A stretch of DNA of 51,643 bases, from NCBI RefSeq assembly GCF_003943465.1, contig NZ_RJPR01000004.1, positions 97,093-148,735 of the forward strand, written 5' to 3'. Each line of letters begins with the position of its first letter. Position 1 is the stretch's first letter. The position numbers were made by a program, and so were the translations under genes. Below the pieces are notes generated by a model. The model was not told where the DNA came from. It did not search any database and worked only from the letters and a program-made list of their open reading frames with translations. Positions 43,286 to 51,643 of the stretch are shown in pieces. This DNA is from Streptococcus cristatus (GTDB taxonomy: Bacteria > Bacillota > Bacilli > Lactobacillales > Streptococcaceae).

Positions 43286-45340
43286 GTGGAAATCCTTCTC
43301 TACACGATTGTTTTTCTACTCCTGTTGGTTGTATCGAATGTGACCAACCGCTTGCTGCCCCAGCTTCCTTTACCTCTAGTGCAAATTGTGCTGGGAATTT
43401 CGCTTGGTTTTCTCCTTCCTCAGGGGAAATTTCATTTAGATACAGAGCTATTTTTGGCCTTGGTGATCGGCCCCTTGCTCTTTCGGGAGGCTGAGGAAAG
43501 CAATACTACCAGTATTCTCAAGCACTGGCGAATCATTTTGTATTTGATTTTTCCAGTTATCTTTATTTCAACGCTTGGTTTGGGCTATCTGGCTCATCTT
43601 CTCTGGGGGGCCTTGCCCTTGGCGGCCTGCATTGCCGTAGGAGCCGCTTTGGGTCCAACAGACTTGGTTGCCTTTGCTTCCCTATCAGAACGTTTTTCCT
43701 TCCCCAAGCGGGTGGAAAATATCCTAAAAGGAGAGGGATTGCTCAACGATGCGTCTGGTCTAGTTGCTTTTCGTGTGGCTCTTTTGGCCTGGACTACAGG
43801 AAGTTTTTCCCTAGGAAAAGCTAGTATATCCTTAGTTCTTTCCATTATCGGTGGTTTTGCCGTCGGGATGGCCAGCGCAGCTCTTAATCGCTGGTTGCAT
43901 AAATTGCTGATGAGTGCCCAAGTATCAGATATTGCTAGTGAGCTCTTGCTGGAGCTGAGCCTACCCTTGGTTACCTTCTTTTTAGCAGAGGAGATTCATG
44001 TCTCAGGGATTATCGCAGTAGTCGTTGCAGGTATCTTTAAGGCTAGCCGCTTCAAGCGGATAACGCTTCTGGAAGCTCAGGTGGATTCGGTCACGGAAAC
44101 CATCTGGAATACAGTGAACTTTATGCTCAATGGCTCTGTCTTTATCATTTTAGGAATAGAGCTGGAGATGATTGCAGAGCCAATCTTAAAGAGCCCGATT
44201 TACGATAATCTCTTGCTACTCGTGAGCATTGTCCTTCTGACTTTCCTACTCTTTGCCCTTCGGTTTGTCATGTTGTTCACTTTTTACTTCATTCGAATCA
44301 GAAGATTGCACAAGAATGTTGGAAACTACCTGAAGGAAATGCTGCTGCTGACCTTTTCAGGTGTCAAAGGAACCGTCTCCATTGCGACTATTCTTTTGAT
44401 TCCGAGTCAATTGGAGCAAGATCATCCTTTGTTGCTTTTCTTGGTAGCGGGTGTGATCTTTCTTAGCTTTCTGACAGGTTTGCTCACTCTTCCTCATCTG
44501 TCTGAAGAAAGAGAAGAGGAAAATGAGCACCTGATGCACATCGCTATTTTAAATGAGGTAGTGAGTGAGCTGGAAGCAGGCCTCAAGCAAACCAAGGCTA
44601 AGGCACCTCTCTATGCGGCTATTGACAATTACCATGGTCGTATCGAAAACCTAATCCTTGAACAGGAAGATAAGGCCACTCAGCGAGACTTAGCAGCTCT
44701 GAAATTATTGATTTTGAGTATCGAAAATGATGGTTTGGAGCAAGCTTTTGAGGAAGGAAAAATCAGCGATCGTAGCTATCATCTTTATCAGCGTTACCTA
44801 CATAATATTGAGCAGGGCATCAATCGAAACTTAGTTTCTCGCTTTACCTATATGTTTCTCGTTACACTGCGCGTATTGCGCATGTTGCTCCATGAAATCG
44901 TCACCCTTGGTGCTAGATGGCGCTCTTGGAGGCAAGGTGGAGCTAAGCATCTAACTGCTGAGGATATGGAGGATATAGCAGAGCTTTATCTGTCCAATAC
45001 CGAAGTCATTATCGAAAGTTTGGAACATCTAAAGGGTATCTATAAGCCTTCTCTAATTACTTTTTTGCAGGAATCTCGACTAAGAGAAACGGAGATCATC
45101 GGTAGTGGTGCCTTCGTCGAGCGTGTTATTGCGCGATTCAAGCCCAATAACATCTCAGAAATGATCTGGGGCTATTATTTGGAGAGAAAAATTATCTTTG
45201 AATATGAGAAAAAGAAATTGATCTCAAGTAGCTATGCTAAACGCCTGCGCCAAAATGTCAATAATTTAGAAAATTACTCACTGAAAGAAAGAGCCAATAC
45301 TCTACCTTATGACATGGTTAATTACGCTAGAGAGCGCTAG
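43286..45340 (+). CDS. CPA1-family Na+/H+ antiporter (NhaP-like)
   Basis: GTG 43286 follows AAAGGAGG; 684 residues. The first 410 residues form 11-12 membrane spans with the CPA1 motif GPTDLVAFASL (about residues 127-137) and GEGLLNDASGLVAF (about 150-163), carrying the acidic ion-binding residues. The remaining 270 residues are a cytoplasmic helical tail, longer than in many homologues, likely regulatory. It exports Na+ or K+ for protons in pH and salt control. A terminator follows, into whose T-tract side an insertion sequence has gone. Confidence 0.93.
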   Translation: MEILLYTIVFLLLLVVSNVTNRLLPQLPLPLVQIVLGISLGFLLPQGKFHLDTELFLALVIGPLLFREAEESNTTSILKHWRIILYLIFPVIFISTLGLGYLAHLLWGALPLAACIAVGAALGPTDLVAFASLSERFSFPKRVENILKGEGLLNDASGLVAFRVALLAWTTGSFSLGKASISLVLSIIGGFAVGMASAALNRWLHKLLMSAQVSDIASELLLELSLPLVTFFLAEEIHVSGIIAVVVAGIFKASRFKRITLLEAQVDSVTETIWNTVNFMLNGSVFIILGIELEMIAEPILKSPIYDNLLLLVSIVLLTFLLFALRFVMLFTFYFIRIRRLHKNVGNYLKEMLLLTFSGVKGTVSIATILLIPSQLEQDHPLLLFLVAGVIFLSFLTGLLTLPHLSEEREEENEHLMHIAILNEVVSELEAGLKQTKAKAPLYAAIDNYHGRIENLILEQEDKATQRDLAALKLLILSIENDGLEQAFEEGKISDRSYHLYQRYLHNIEQGINRNLVSRFTYMFLVTLRVLRMLLHEIVTLGARWRSWRQGGAKHLTAEDMEDIAELYLSNTEVIIESLEHLKGIYKPSLITFLQESRLRETEIIGSGAFVERVIARFKPNNISEMIWGYYLERKIIFEYEKKKLISSSYAKRLRQNVNNLENYSLKERANTLPYDMVNYARER

Positions 45341-45385
45341 AAGATAAGGCTATCCAGTGAGCTCCACTAAAAATTAATAGAATTC

Positions 45386-45421
45386 AAAAAGAGAACAGAA
45401 TACTTTATCCGTTCTCTTTTT
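45386..45421 (+). terminator. Terminator of the antiporter gene
   Basis: AAAAAGAGAAC and GTTCTCTTTTT arms. The insertion sequence begins right at the end of the T run. Confidence 0.85.
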
Positions 45422-46835
45422 GGGCTCTATAATTTCTGTAGTGGGTAACACCACTGTAGGAATTATGGAGCCTATTTGTTGTAGAAAAAAAGTCCCATAA
45501 GACTTATAATGAAAAGCGACCAAACCATCATTAGAAAGACTCTTATGGAGCAATTAAATTTTATCACAAACTTACTCGGAATAAAAGACCCTAACATCAC
45601 TATTTTAGATTATGTAGATGCTGGTACACATAAAGAAATCATCGCTAAGCTAGATTACCCCGCACCTAAATGCCCTCACTGTCAAGGACAAATGGCTAAA
45701 TATGATTTCCAGAAAGAATCAAAAATTCCCTACCTAGAGTGTGCGGGATATAAGACATTGATTCGGTTGAGAAAACAGCGCTTCCGCTGTCAGGATTGCG
45801 GAAAAATGGCTGTCGCAGAAACTTCTTTAGTCAAGAAAAACCACCAAATCGCAACCATTGTCAAGCAGAAAATCGCCCAAAAATTGATCGAGAAAGTCTC
45901 TATGACGGCCATCGCTGAAAGCTTAGCAGTTTCCACGTCAACAGTCATTCGTAAGTTGAAAGAATTCGAGTTCACAACTGACCTCAACTACCTTCCAGAA
46001 CACATGAGCTGGGATGAATACAGCTTCAAGAAAGGTAAAATAAGCTTCATTGCACAGGATTTTGATTCAAGAAGGATCCTAGCTATCTTAGATGGGCGGA
46101 CACAAGTGACCATTAGCAATCATTTCCTTCGTTATTCTAGACAGGTGAGAAGTCGCGTGAAAGTCATTACCATGGACATGTTTAGCCCCTACTACGACTT
46201 GGCTAAACAACTTTTTCCAAACGCTAAAATCGTCCTCGATCGCTTTCATATTGTACAACATCTCATCCGGGCTATGAGCCGTGTTCGTGTTCAAATCATG
46301 AATCAATTGGATCGAAAATCACACGAGTACAAGGCAATCAAACGCTACTGGAAACTGATCCAACAAGATAGTCGGAAACTAAGTCATAAACGCTTTTATC
46401 GCCCGACTTTTCGCATGCACTTGACCAACAGAGAGATTCTGGAAAAGTTGCTCTCGTACTCTCAAGAACTAAGGGAACATTATGAGCTCTACCAACTCTT
46501 ACTCTTTCATTTTCAAGAGAGACAAGCTGAACATTTCTTTGGTCTCATTGAAGAAAGAATTGCTTGTATAAATCCTATCTTTCAGACTGTTTTTAAGACC
46601 TTTCTTAAGGACAAAGATAAAATCATAAACGCTTTAGAACTGCCATACTCAAACGCAAAACTAGAAGCTACGAATAATCTCATCAAGGTCATCAAGCGCA
46701 ACGCTTTTGGCTTCCGAAACTTTGACAACTTTAAAACTAGAATTCTCATCGCTTTGAATATTAAAAAGGAGAGAACCAATTCGGTCCTCTCCAGGGTATG
46801 ACTTTTTGGGAACCCACTACAGTTGACAAAGAGCT
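45422..46835 (+). mobile_element. ISL3-family insertion sequence
   Basis: The left end starts GGGCTCTATAATTTCTGTAG and the right end, read inward on the other strand, starts GAGCTCTTTGTCAACTGTAG; both continue TGGGT. These are imperfect terminal inverted repeats. The transposase fills the element. Flanking CTCTTTTT (45414-45421) and CACTTTTT (46836-46843) could be an 8-bp target duplication with one change, the length usual for ISL3. The left end is also palindromic over about 50 bases. Confidence 0.9.
45509..46801 (+). CDS. ISL3 family transposase
   Basis: 430 residues, full length for the family. An N-terminal zinc finger has CPHC and later CQDC pairs, followed by a helix-turn-helix (SMTAIAESLAVSTSTVIRKL), then the DDE domain: Asp in SFIAQDFDSRRILAILDG, Asp in KIVLDRFHIVQH and Glu in a late KLEATNNLIKVIKRNAFG. 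An internal ATG at 45545 (MEQLNFITNLL) matches the usual family start and may be the true one. There is no frameshift or stop, so the element could be active. Confidence 0.93.
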   Translation: MKSDQTIIRKTLMEQLNFITNLLGIKDPNITILDYVDAGTHKEIIAKLDYPAPKCPHCQGQMAKYDFQKESKIPYLECAGYKTLIRLRKQRFRCQDCGKMAVAETSLVKKNHQIATIVKQKIAQKLIEKVSMTAIAESLAVSTSTVIRKLKEFEFTTDLNYLPEHMSWDEYSFKKGKISFIAQDFDSRRILAILDGRTQVTISNHFLRYSRQVRSRVKVITMDMFSPYYDLAKQLFPNAKIVLDRFHIVQHLIRAMSRVRVQIMNQLDRKSHEYKAIKRYWKLIQQDSRKLSHKRFYRPTFRMHLTNREILEKLLSYSQELREHYELYQLLLFHFQERQAEHFFGLIEERIACINPIFQTVFKTFLKDKDKIINALELPYSNAKLEATNNLIKVIKRNAFGFRNFDNFKTRILIALNIKKERTNSVLSRV

Positions 46836-46916
46836 CACTTTTTATTTGCTGATCATTAATTGTATAATAATTACGATAAATCTTCGCTTTCTTCATGTTT
46901 TTCACTATAAATGAGA

Positions 46917-47645
46917 TTAAATAAATCTCTTTTTAAGCTGTCTAACTGCTAAGGTATAGAAGACAAAAATATAAGCACTATTGACAACTAAGAAAAGGAT
47001 AAATTCAGATAAGGTAAAAGGGACTAAGGAACGAGCTCGATCACCAACAGCAATCTGAGCATAAGGGAAAATTCTAAAAAGACCTTGTCCAATAAAGAGG
47101 GTCATAAGTCCTGCCATAGCCAAAATAGCTGATATAAGAATAGGCACTGCGAAATTTTTTAAGCGAATACTAAGAAAAATTTGAATGGTGACAATAGTAA
47201 TGGTTGCTAGCCAACCTGTGATAGACCAAAGCAAAAAGTCCAGTAGATAATTTGCAAAAGGTACCTTCAAAACCAAAGCGCTGATAATATATAAGAGAAG
47301 AACTATCAGTTGACTAATAGCCATGACTAGTGATAAGCTGGTGATTTTTGATAAAATGATACGATTGGCCTTAACCGGAATACTTAATAAGCGCTGCCAG
47401 TTTTTATTACTTTCCTCGAATTGACAACTGATGGAACAGATAATCCCGATCAGAATAGGAGTAAATACCTGCGAGGAATAGAAAACTGTTTGTCCCCAAA
47501 GGACGCGAGCTTGTGTACCATCTAGGAGCACCTTTTGATTGAGAGCGTAAATCATTGCTCCCAATAAGGACCCAACAAGGTTAAAGAAGATTAGCGTTAT
47601 CGGAATAGCACTTTTTTTGATTTTTTTAAATTCAAAAGTAATCAT
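46917..47645 (-). CDS. Lantibiotic-immunity ABC permease (LanG-type)
   Basis: 242 residues with six hydrophobic spans, the size and layout of the small permeases of LanFEG immunity transporters. It is last in a three-gene minus-strand operon, and its start overlaps the stop of the upstream permease gene by four bases. It resembles the second permease (MutG/LanG class). The gene is AT-rich relative to core genes. No terminator is obvious in the ~80 bases between its stop and the IS element. Confidence 0.82.
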   Translation of the reverse strand: MITFEFKKIKKSAIPITLIFFNLVGSLLGAMIYALNQKVLLDGTQARVLWGQTVFYSSQVFTPILIGIICSISCQFEESNKNWQRLLSIPVKANRIILSKITSLSLVMAISQLIVLLLYIISALVLKVPFANYLLDFLLWSITGWLATITIVTIQIFLSIRLKNFAVPILISAILAMAGLMTLFIGQGLFRIFPYAQIAVGDRARSLVPFTLSEFILFLVVNSAYIFVFYTLAVRQLKKRFI

Positions 47646-48382
47646 AATAGATCCGCCTTTCCAATGAGTTTTTTACTGGCAAAGATGCTTAAAAAAATGA
47701 TAAGCAATAATACGACTAATTTAAAGGGATAAGCATTATCGTATTGAAAAAGATAAGTGTTAGTTCCAGCCACCCGTTTAGCGATTCCCATCATAGAGAA
47801 ATATTGCCAAGGAATGAAAATACGAATAGGAACTGGTAACGCACCGATACCTACAAATGACAGGAAGGAACCAATTAAGCCTGTTACTACTGTCACACTT
47901 GGCTTTGGATAGATAAAAGCTAAGCAAAGATGTAAACAAGACAGAAAGAGACAAACCAAAAAAGTTGTGAACAAAAAGAGACTCAATGAAACAGGTGTCA
48001 CACTGACCTGCATGCCTTGAATAATAAATTTCAGAAAAAGCGTTTGAATCAAACTGACAACAAAGGCAAAAATAGCCATCACAGTCAATTTAGCTTTAAA
48101 AAGTTGCCAAGGACTTTCGTTACTGGTTTGCAAGAGTTTAAAAGTTTTGCCTAGATGTTCCAATTCCAGTAGTCTAGACGCTAAAACTGCAATGAAAAGT
48201 GGCAAAATAAAATCATTCAAGTAAGTCATGGTATAAATGGCATTATAGGCCTCATGTGTTTTAGGTAATTCATATTTGATAACAACGCTACTCCAAATCA
48301 AGCCCACTGCTACAATAGCAATCAAAGATAACAAGAAAGACCGTCTTTTTAGTTTGATAAATTCTAATTGTAAATTCAGCAT
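47642..48382 (-). CDS. Lantibiotic-immunity ABC permease (LanE-type)
   Basis: 246 residues with six hydrophobic spans and an N-terminal LQLEFIKLKRRSFLL as in the MutE/EpiE family of lantibiotic protection permeases. Its first base overlaps the last base of the ATPase gene stop, and its end overlaps the next permease. Together with the LanG-type subunit it would expel lantibiotics from the membrane. Confidence 0.85.
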   Translation of the reverse strand: MLNLQLEFIKLKRRSFLLSLIAIVAVGLIWSSVVIKYELPKTHEAYNAIYTMTYLNDFILPLFIAVLASRLLELEHLGKTFKLLQTSNESPWQLFKAKLTVMAIFAFVVSLIQTLFLKFIIQGMQVSVTPVSLSLFLFTTFLVCLFLSCLHLCLAFIYPKPSVTVVTGLIGSFLSFVGIGALPVPIRIFIPWQYFSMMGIAKRVAGTNTYLFQYDNAYPFKLVVLLLIIFLSIFASKKLIGKADLL

Positions 48383-49290
48383 TACAAGACACTTCCTTCC
48401 CGTCCTGTCATATCAAGGAAAACATCTTCCAGCGATCGACGAATCATACGAACTTGATAAATATCAACATTATTTTCAACTAAGAGTCGAATAGCAGTGG
48501 CTATATTAACTTTATTGTTATCGTTGATAATCAATTTTGGGTCATCATCCAAATTAAAACCATTGAACATTAGTATTCTTTTAGCAGTTACATCATCACT
48601 GGTCTCAAACAGATATTTTTCATCTTCTTCAAGGTCAGATAGGTGGCCTTCAAAAAGTAATTGACCATGATTGATAATGCCAACAGTTGTAGCCATCTGT
48701 TCAATTTCTGAAAGAATATGGCTAGAAACGATGATAGTCATATCGTATTTTTGTGGTAAAGACTTGATAAGCTCACGAATTTCTTGAATACCGGCAGGGT
48801 CTAAACCATTAGTTGGCTCATCCAAAATCAGTAATTTAGGAAATTTAACAATAGCTAACGCAATTCCTAAACGTTGTTTCATGCCTAGTGAATAGTTTTT
48901 AACTAGCTTGTCTTTTTGATCGAAAAGCCTGACAATCTTTAAGACTTCATCAATATTTCTTTTTGGTAATTTAAGCAATTTTTGGATAATTTCAAGATTT
49001 TCATAACCGGTCAAATTAGCATAGTAAGAGGGCTCTTCAATGAGGGAACCTACATTTGAGAGGAGTGATATTTGATTGCTATTAAAGGTTTTGCCAAAGA
49101 GCTTAATGGAACCATGGCTTGGTTGCAACAATCCTAAAAGCATTTTCATAGCAGTACTCTTACCAGCACCATTTGGTCCTAAAAAACCATAAATTTCATT
49201 TTTTCTAATATGAATAGAGAGCTGATTAACGGCTACTTCACCTGAAAAATCCTTACTTAATTGGTTGGTTTCAACGATATAATTGTTCAT
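48382..49290 (-). CDS. Lantibiotic-immunity ABC ATPase (LanF-type)
   Basis: 302 residues. Walker A GPNGAGKSTAMKML (about 35-48), signature YSLGMKQRLGIALA, Walker B LLILDEPTNGLDP and H-loop VSSHIL are intact. An additional C-terminal domain of about 80 residues follows, as in the BcrA/MutF subgroup. AAGGAGAAAAC precedes the ATG. It is divergent from the two-component system that likely controls it. A TATAAT on the minus strand at 49344-49349 is its probable -10. Confidence 0.92.
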   Translation of the reverse strand: MNNYIVETNQLSKDFSGEVAVNQLSIHIRKNEIYGFLGPNGAGKSTAMKMLLGLLQPSHGSIKLFGKTFNSNQISLLSNVGSLIEEPSYYANLTGYENLEIIQKLLKLPKRNIDEVLKIVRLFDQKDKLVKNYSLGMKQRLGIALAIVKFPKLLILDEPTNGLDPAGIQEIRELIKSLPQKYDMTIIVSSHILSEIEQMATTVGIINHGQLLFEGHLSDLEEDEKYLFETSDDVTAKRILMFNGFNLDDDPKLIINDNNKVNIATAIRLLVENNVDIYQVRMIRRSLEDVFLDMTGREGSVL

Positions 49291-49414
49291 TTGTTTTCTC
49301 CTTTAAAAATCTTAGAGTGATGTTATATCCTTTCGCTATTTTTATTATAATGAAACTCCTTTATTTTAACCTGTTCATTACTTTAATTCTTCCTTAATTT
49401 TTACTTTAAAGTCC

Positions 49415-49441
49415 TTGACTAAGGAAGCAATGTGTTATACT
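49415..49441 (+). promoter_or_regulatory. Promoter of the two-component system
   Basis: TTGACT (49415-49420), a 15-base spacer with TG before TATACT (49436-49441). Confidence 0.6.
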
Positions 49442-49461
49442 AGTCTTGTTGAGGTAATAGT

Positions 49462-50151
49462 ATGAATTATAAAGAAAAGAAGATTTTAATTTTAGACGAT
49501 AACCCAGAAATTTTAGAAATGGTGCAAGAATCATTGATCATTGCTGGGTTTAGCAATCTAACAAGTGTACAATCACAAAAAGAAGCTTTGGAGCAATTTG
49601 AAGAAAAATCTTTTGATTTAGTTATTTTAGACATTATGCTGCCTGAAGGATCAGGATTTGAAGTTTTAAAAGGTATCCGTAAGACTTCAACGGTTCCTGT
49701 TTTGTTTTTGTCGGCAATCTCCGATATAGAAAAACAATATCAGGGCTTTGAGCTAGGGGCAGATGACTATATTATCAAGCCTTTCCGCCCAAGAGATTTG
49801 GAGCTGCGTATTCTTTCCATCTTAAAAAGAGCCTATCCCGAAAAGGAAGATACCCTTGTTTTGCCTGCTTGCCAGGTGCATTTTAGCCAAGCCTTGATTA
49901 CCAAAGGAAAACTAGAGATTCAGCTGACAGCTAAGGAATACAGTATTCTTAAGATCCTATATGATAATAAGAATCGCATTGTCACTTTTGACCAACTCTT
50001 AGAAAAGGTCTGGGGATTACAATACCAAGGCTATGATAATACCCTAATGGCTCATATTCGTAAGATTCGACAAAAGATTGAAGCCAATCCTTCTAAACCA
50101 GAAAGCTTAATAACGGTTAAAGGTTTGGGTTACAAACTAAAGGTGAATTAA
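49462..50151 (+). CDS. OmpR-family response regulator (lantibiotic-sensing type)
   Basis: 229 residues. Receiver with phospho-acceptor Asp57 (LVILDIMLPEGSG), acidic pair Asp12-Asp13 and Lys in YIIKPFRPRD. The winged-helix domain ends VKGLGYKLKV. TTGAGGTAA gives the ribosome site. It is adjacent to a histidine kinase without gap, and divergent from the LanFEG transporter, so it is the probable activator of it, as NsrR/LcrR-type systems are in streptococci. Confidence 0.92.
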   Translation: MNYKEKKILILDDNPEILEMVQESLIIAGFSNLTSVQSQKEALEQFEEKSFDLVILDIMLPEGSGFEVLKGIRKTSTVPVLFLSAISDIEKQYQGFELGADDYIIKPFRPRDLELRILSILKRAYPEKEDTLVLPACQVHFSQALITKGKLEIQLTAKEYSILKILYDNKNRIVTFDQLLEKVWGLQYQGYDNTLMAHIRKIRQKIEANPSKPESLITVKGLGYKLKVN

Positions 50152-51462
50152 ATGGATACCGTTAAATTTTTTACTAAGTTATTAACCAGGTATGTTCTAT
50201 TAATCTTGGCTTTAATCATAGGACTTGTTTTTGTTTATGGTTTGGTTTTCTCAGCCTATTTTAGTTTCTATGGAAAGGAAAAACCGGAACTACTTTACAC
50301 TAAAATCGCTCAATCGAGTCAAGAGAATAATTTCAATTTTGATAAAAGCAGCAAAATTGAAATGGATAAACAAAATACTTGGGCTATGGTACTGAATCAA
50401 GATGGCAATATTGTCCAATCTTATCATTTACCTAAAGGACTCAAAAAGCATTATACGAATGCTGATATGGTTAAATTTTCACGTTGGTATTTAGAAGATT
50501 ACCCTGTTTTCTCCTATGTACGTGGTCAGCAAATTTTAGTTTTGGGCTATCCTAAAAAGCATTCCTTAGCAAAATTTAATTTCTATGCTAATACGCAATT
50601 TATTAGGAATTTTCTCAGTTTGGGACTTGTTTTCTTGGGTATTATTCTTTTACTTATTTTTATTCTTTTGAGTCGATCAAAGTTGCGTATTAAAAAGGAG
50701 ATGGAGCCGATTATTACTGCTGTCACTTCTTTATCTCAAGGTCAAAATATCGTTCTTAAAGAAAAGGGAAATTTCTCTGAAATTAAGACGGCTCTCAATG
50801 AGACATCTCATATTTTGGAAGAAAGCAACACGATGAAAGAGCAATGGATTAGAGGGGTCAGTCATGATTTACGCAATCCTCTTATGCTCATATCAGGTTA
50901 TAACAGTCAGTTAGAGCAGCAATATGGCAAAGGAAAGCAGACAGAGGAAATTGAAAATCAGATTCAAACTATGAGAGAAATGATTTCTAATCTCAATATG
51001 AGCTACTTATTGGATAACCAAAAGCGTCACTCCGAATTTTCCAATCTTGATTTGGTTACTGTCCTACGAACAGTAATTGCCGATATATTGAATAATTATG
51101 AAACAATTACACTTCATTTTGATTTGCCTGCCGAGACAGTGTTGGTAAAAGGAGAGGTAACTTTATTAGCAAGAGCTTTTAGAAATCTCTTACTTAATAG
51201 TATTATGCACAGCGGCTCTAACCAGATTGATCTGACTTATCAATTATCTGATAATAAAGTGCTCATCGTCATTGCGGATCAAGGAGATATTACAGCTCAA
51301 AAAATTACTGAGCTAAATCAAAAATCAACTAATTATGAATCACATGGTATGGGAACAGTTATCACCAAACAAATTATTAAATTACATCAAGGTGAAATTG
51401 TTTTTTTAGACAATCATCCAGGCTTAAAAGTCACCATTTCTTTACCTTTAGTAAAGGAATAA
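50152..51462 (+). CDS. Sensor histidine kinase (lantibiotic-sensing type)
   Basis: 436 residues starting directly after the regulator stop. Two membrane helices (about 14-37 and 153-174) enclose a ~115-residue extracellular sensor. A HAMP-like stretch leads to the H-box with His238 (VSHDLRNPL), followed by N-box FRNLLLNSIMHSG, a short G1 (VIADQGD) and G2 (GMGTVITKQI). The layout is of the SpaK/LcrS/NsrS type. It senses membrane-active peptides and phosphorylates the regulator before it. Confidence 0.92.
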   Translation: MDTVKFFTKLLTRYVLLILALIIGLVFVYGLVFSAYFSFYGKEKPELLYTKIAQSSQENNFNFDKSSKIEMDKQNTWAMVLNQDGNIVQSYHLPKGLKKHYTNADMVKFSRWYLEDYPVFSYVRGQQILVLGYPKKHSLAKFNFYANTQFIRNFLSLGLVFLGIILLLIFILLSRSKLRIKKEMEPIITAVTSLSQGQNIVLKEKGNFSEIKTALNETSHILEESNTMKEQWIRGVSHDLRNPLMLISGYNSQLEQQYGKGKQTEEIENQIQTMREMISNLNMSYLLDNQKRHSEFSNLDLVTVLRTVIADILNNYETITLHFDLPAETVLVKGEVTLLARAFRNLLLNSIMHSGSNQIDLTYQLSDNKVLIVIADQGDITAQKITELNQKSTNYESHGMGTVITKQIIKLHQGEIVFLDNHPGLKVTISLPLVKE

Positions 51463-51591
51463 TGACCTGCCCCTAAGAACAAGCTTACACTTAGAACACT
51501 AACCATTTAGAGCATTGCGACACATTATTTATCTTCTAAATATTTCTAAATGCTATTTTTGGGGCAAAGTATTCTTTCGTCTAATCATCGT

Positions 51592-51640
51592 AAATTTTTG
51601 ATAAATAAGTAGCAATACTATTCTATTTATCAAAAATTTT
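51592..51640. terminator. Perfect 16-bp inverted repeat at the window end
   Basis: AAATTTTTGATAAATA and TATTTATCAAAAATTT enclose a 16-base loop. It is AT-only-rich and followed by T residues, so it may be a weak bidirectional terminator or the edge of a mobile sequence. Nothing else was seen between 51463 and here. Confidence 0.5.
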
Positions 51641-51643
51641 TCT

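Overview
The window reads as chromosome of an oral streptococcus of the mitis/sanguinis type. The clues are an orphan RitR-type regulator directly behind gnd, the luxS / rny / trkAH / ribU neighbourhoods, an LPXTG surface protein, LXG toxin genes and ISL3-type insertion sequence ends. The core genes are ordinary housekeeping genes. Accessory blocks sit between them and carry most of the unusual structure.

Layout. 1-3309: AT-rich, translationally coupled SOS-type cassette (LexA/HdiR-like repressor, membrane protein, UmuC-type polymerase, YolD-like protein, frameshifted fourth gene), like modules carried by streptococcal conjugative elements. 3396-4714: acquired methyltransferase and a TnpW-like transposon gene. 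4759-8612: small pyrophosphatase-like protein, then a secreted M14 carboxypeptidase-like wall protein split by one in-frame TAA and preceded by a cre-like site. 8856-12972: ACT/UPF0210 pair, two tandem histidine phosphatases, VanY-type peptidase. 12973-15738: debris (IS end, peptide fragment), EXLDI protein, a cut-off gdhA 3' end, an acetyltransferase and gdhA. 15962-26967: pyrD, yidC, acylphosphatase, TrmH-family methyltransferase, HD protein, BI-1 protein, flotillin, gnd, ritR, luxS, rny. A ~180-bp dispersed repeat occurs once in each orientation at 10478-10655 and 16907-17090.

27033-35668 is a type VII secretion effector island: two small helical partners, a DUF4176 protein, an LXG toxin with an NS-type nuclease tip, YezG-family immunity genes, and an orphan PoNe-like nuclease module followed by a PoNi-like immunity gene, a SUKH-like immunity gene and more YezG copies, one decayed. 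The orphan begins with about 555 bp that duplicate the LXG gene at exactly 2600 bp offset, so one recombination event could swap the toxin tip. No secretion machinery genes lie in the window.

35771-45340: trkH/trkA, a candidate structured leader or small RNA ahead of trmL, an FMN riboswitch with an enlarged variable arm ahead of ribU and an overlapping PAP2 phosphatase gene, an MGMT-like protein, the ytqA/ytqB (mnmL/mnmM) tRNA-modification pair, a small unknown protein and a Na+/H+ antiporter. 45422-46835 is an ISL3-family element sitting at the T-tract of the antiporter terminator. 46917-51462 is a LanFEG-type lantibiotic-immunity ABC transporter divergent from its two-component system. No tRNA, rRNA or CRISPR was seen.
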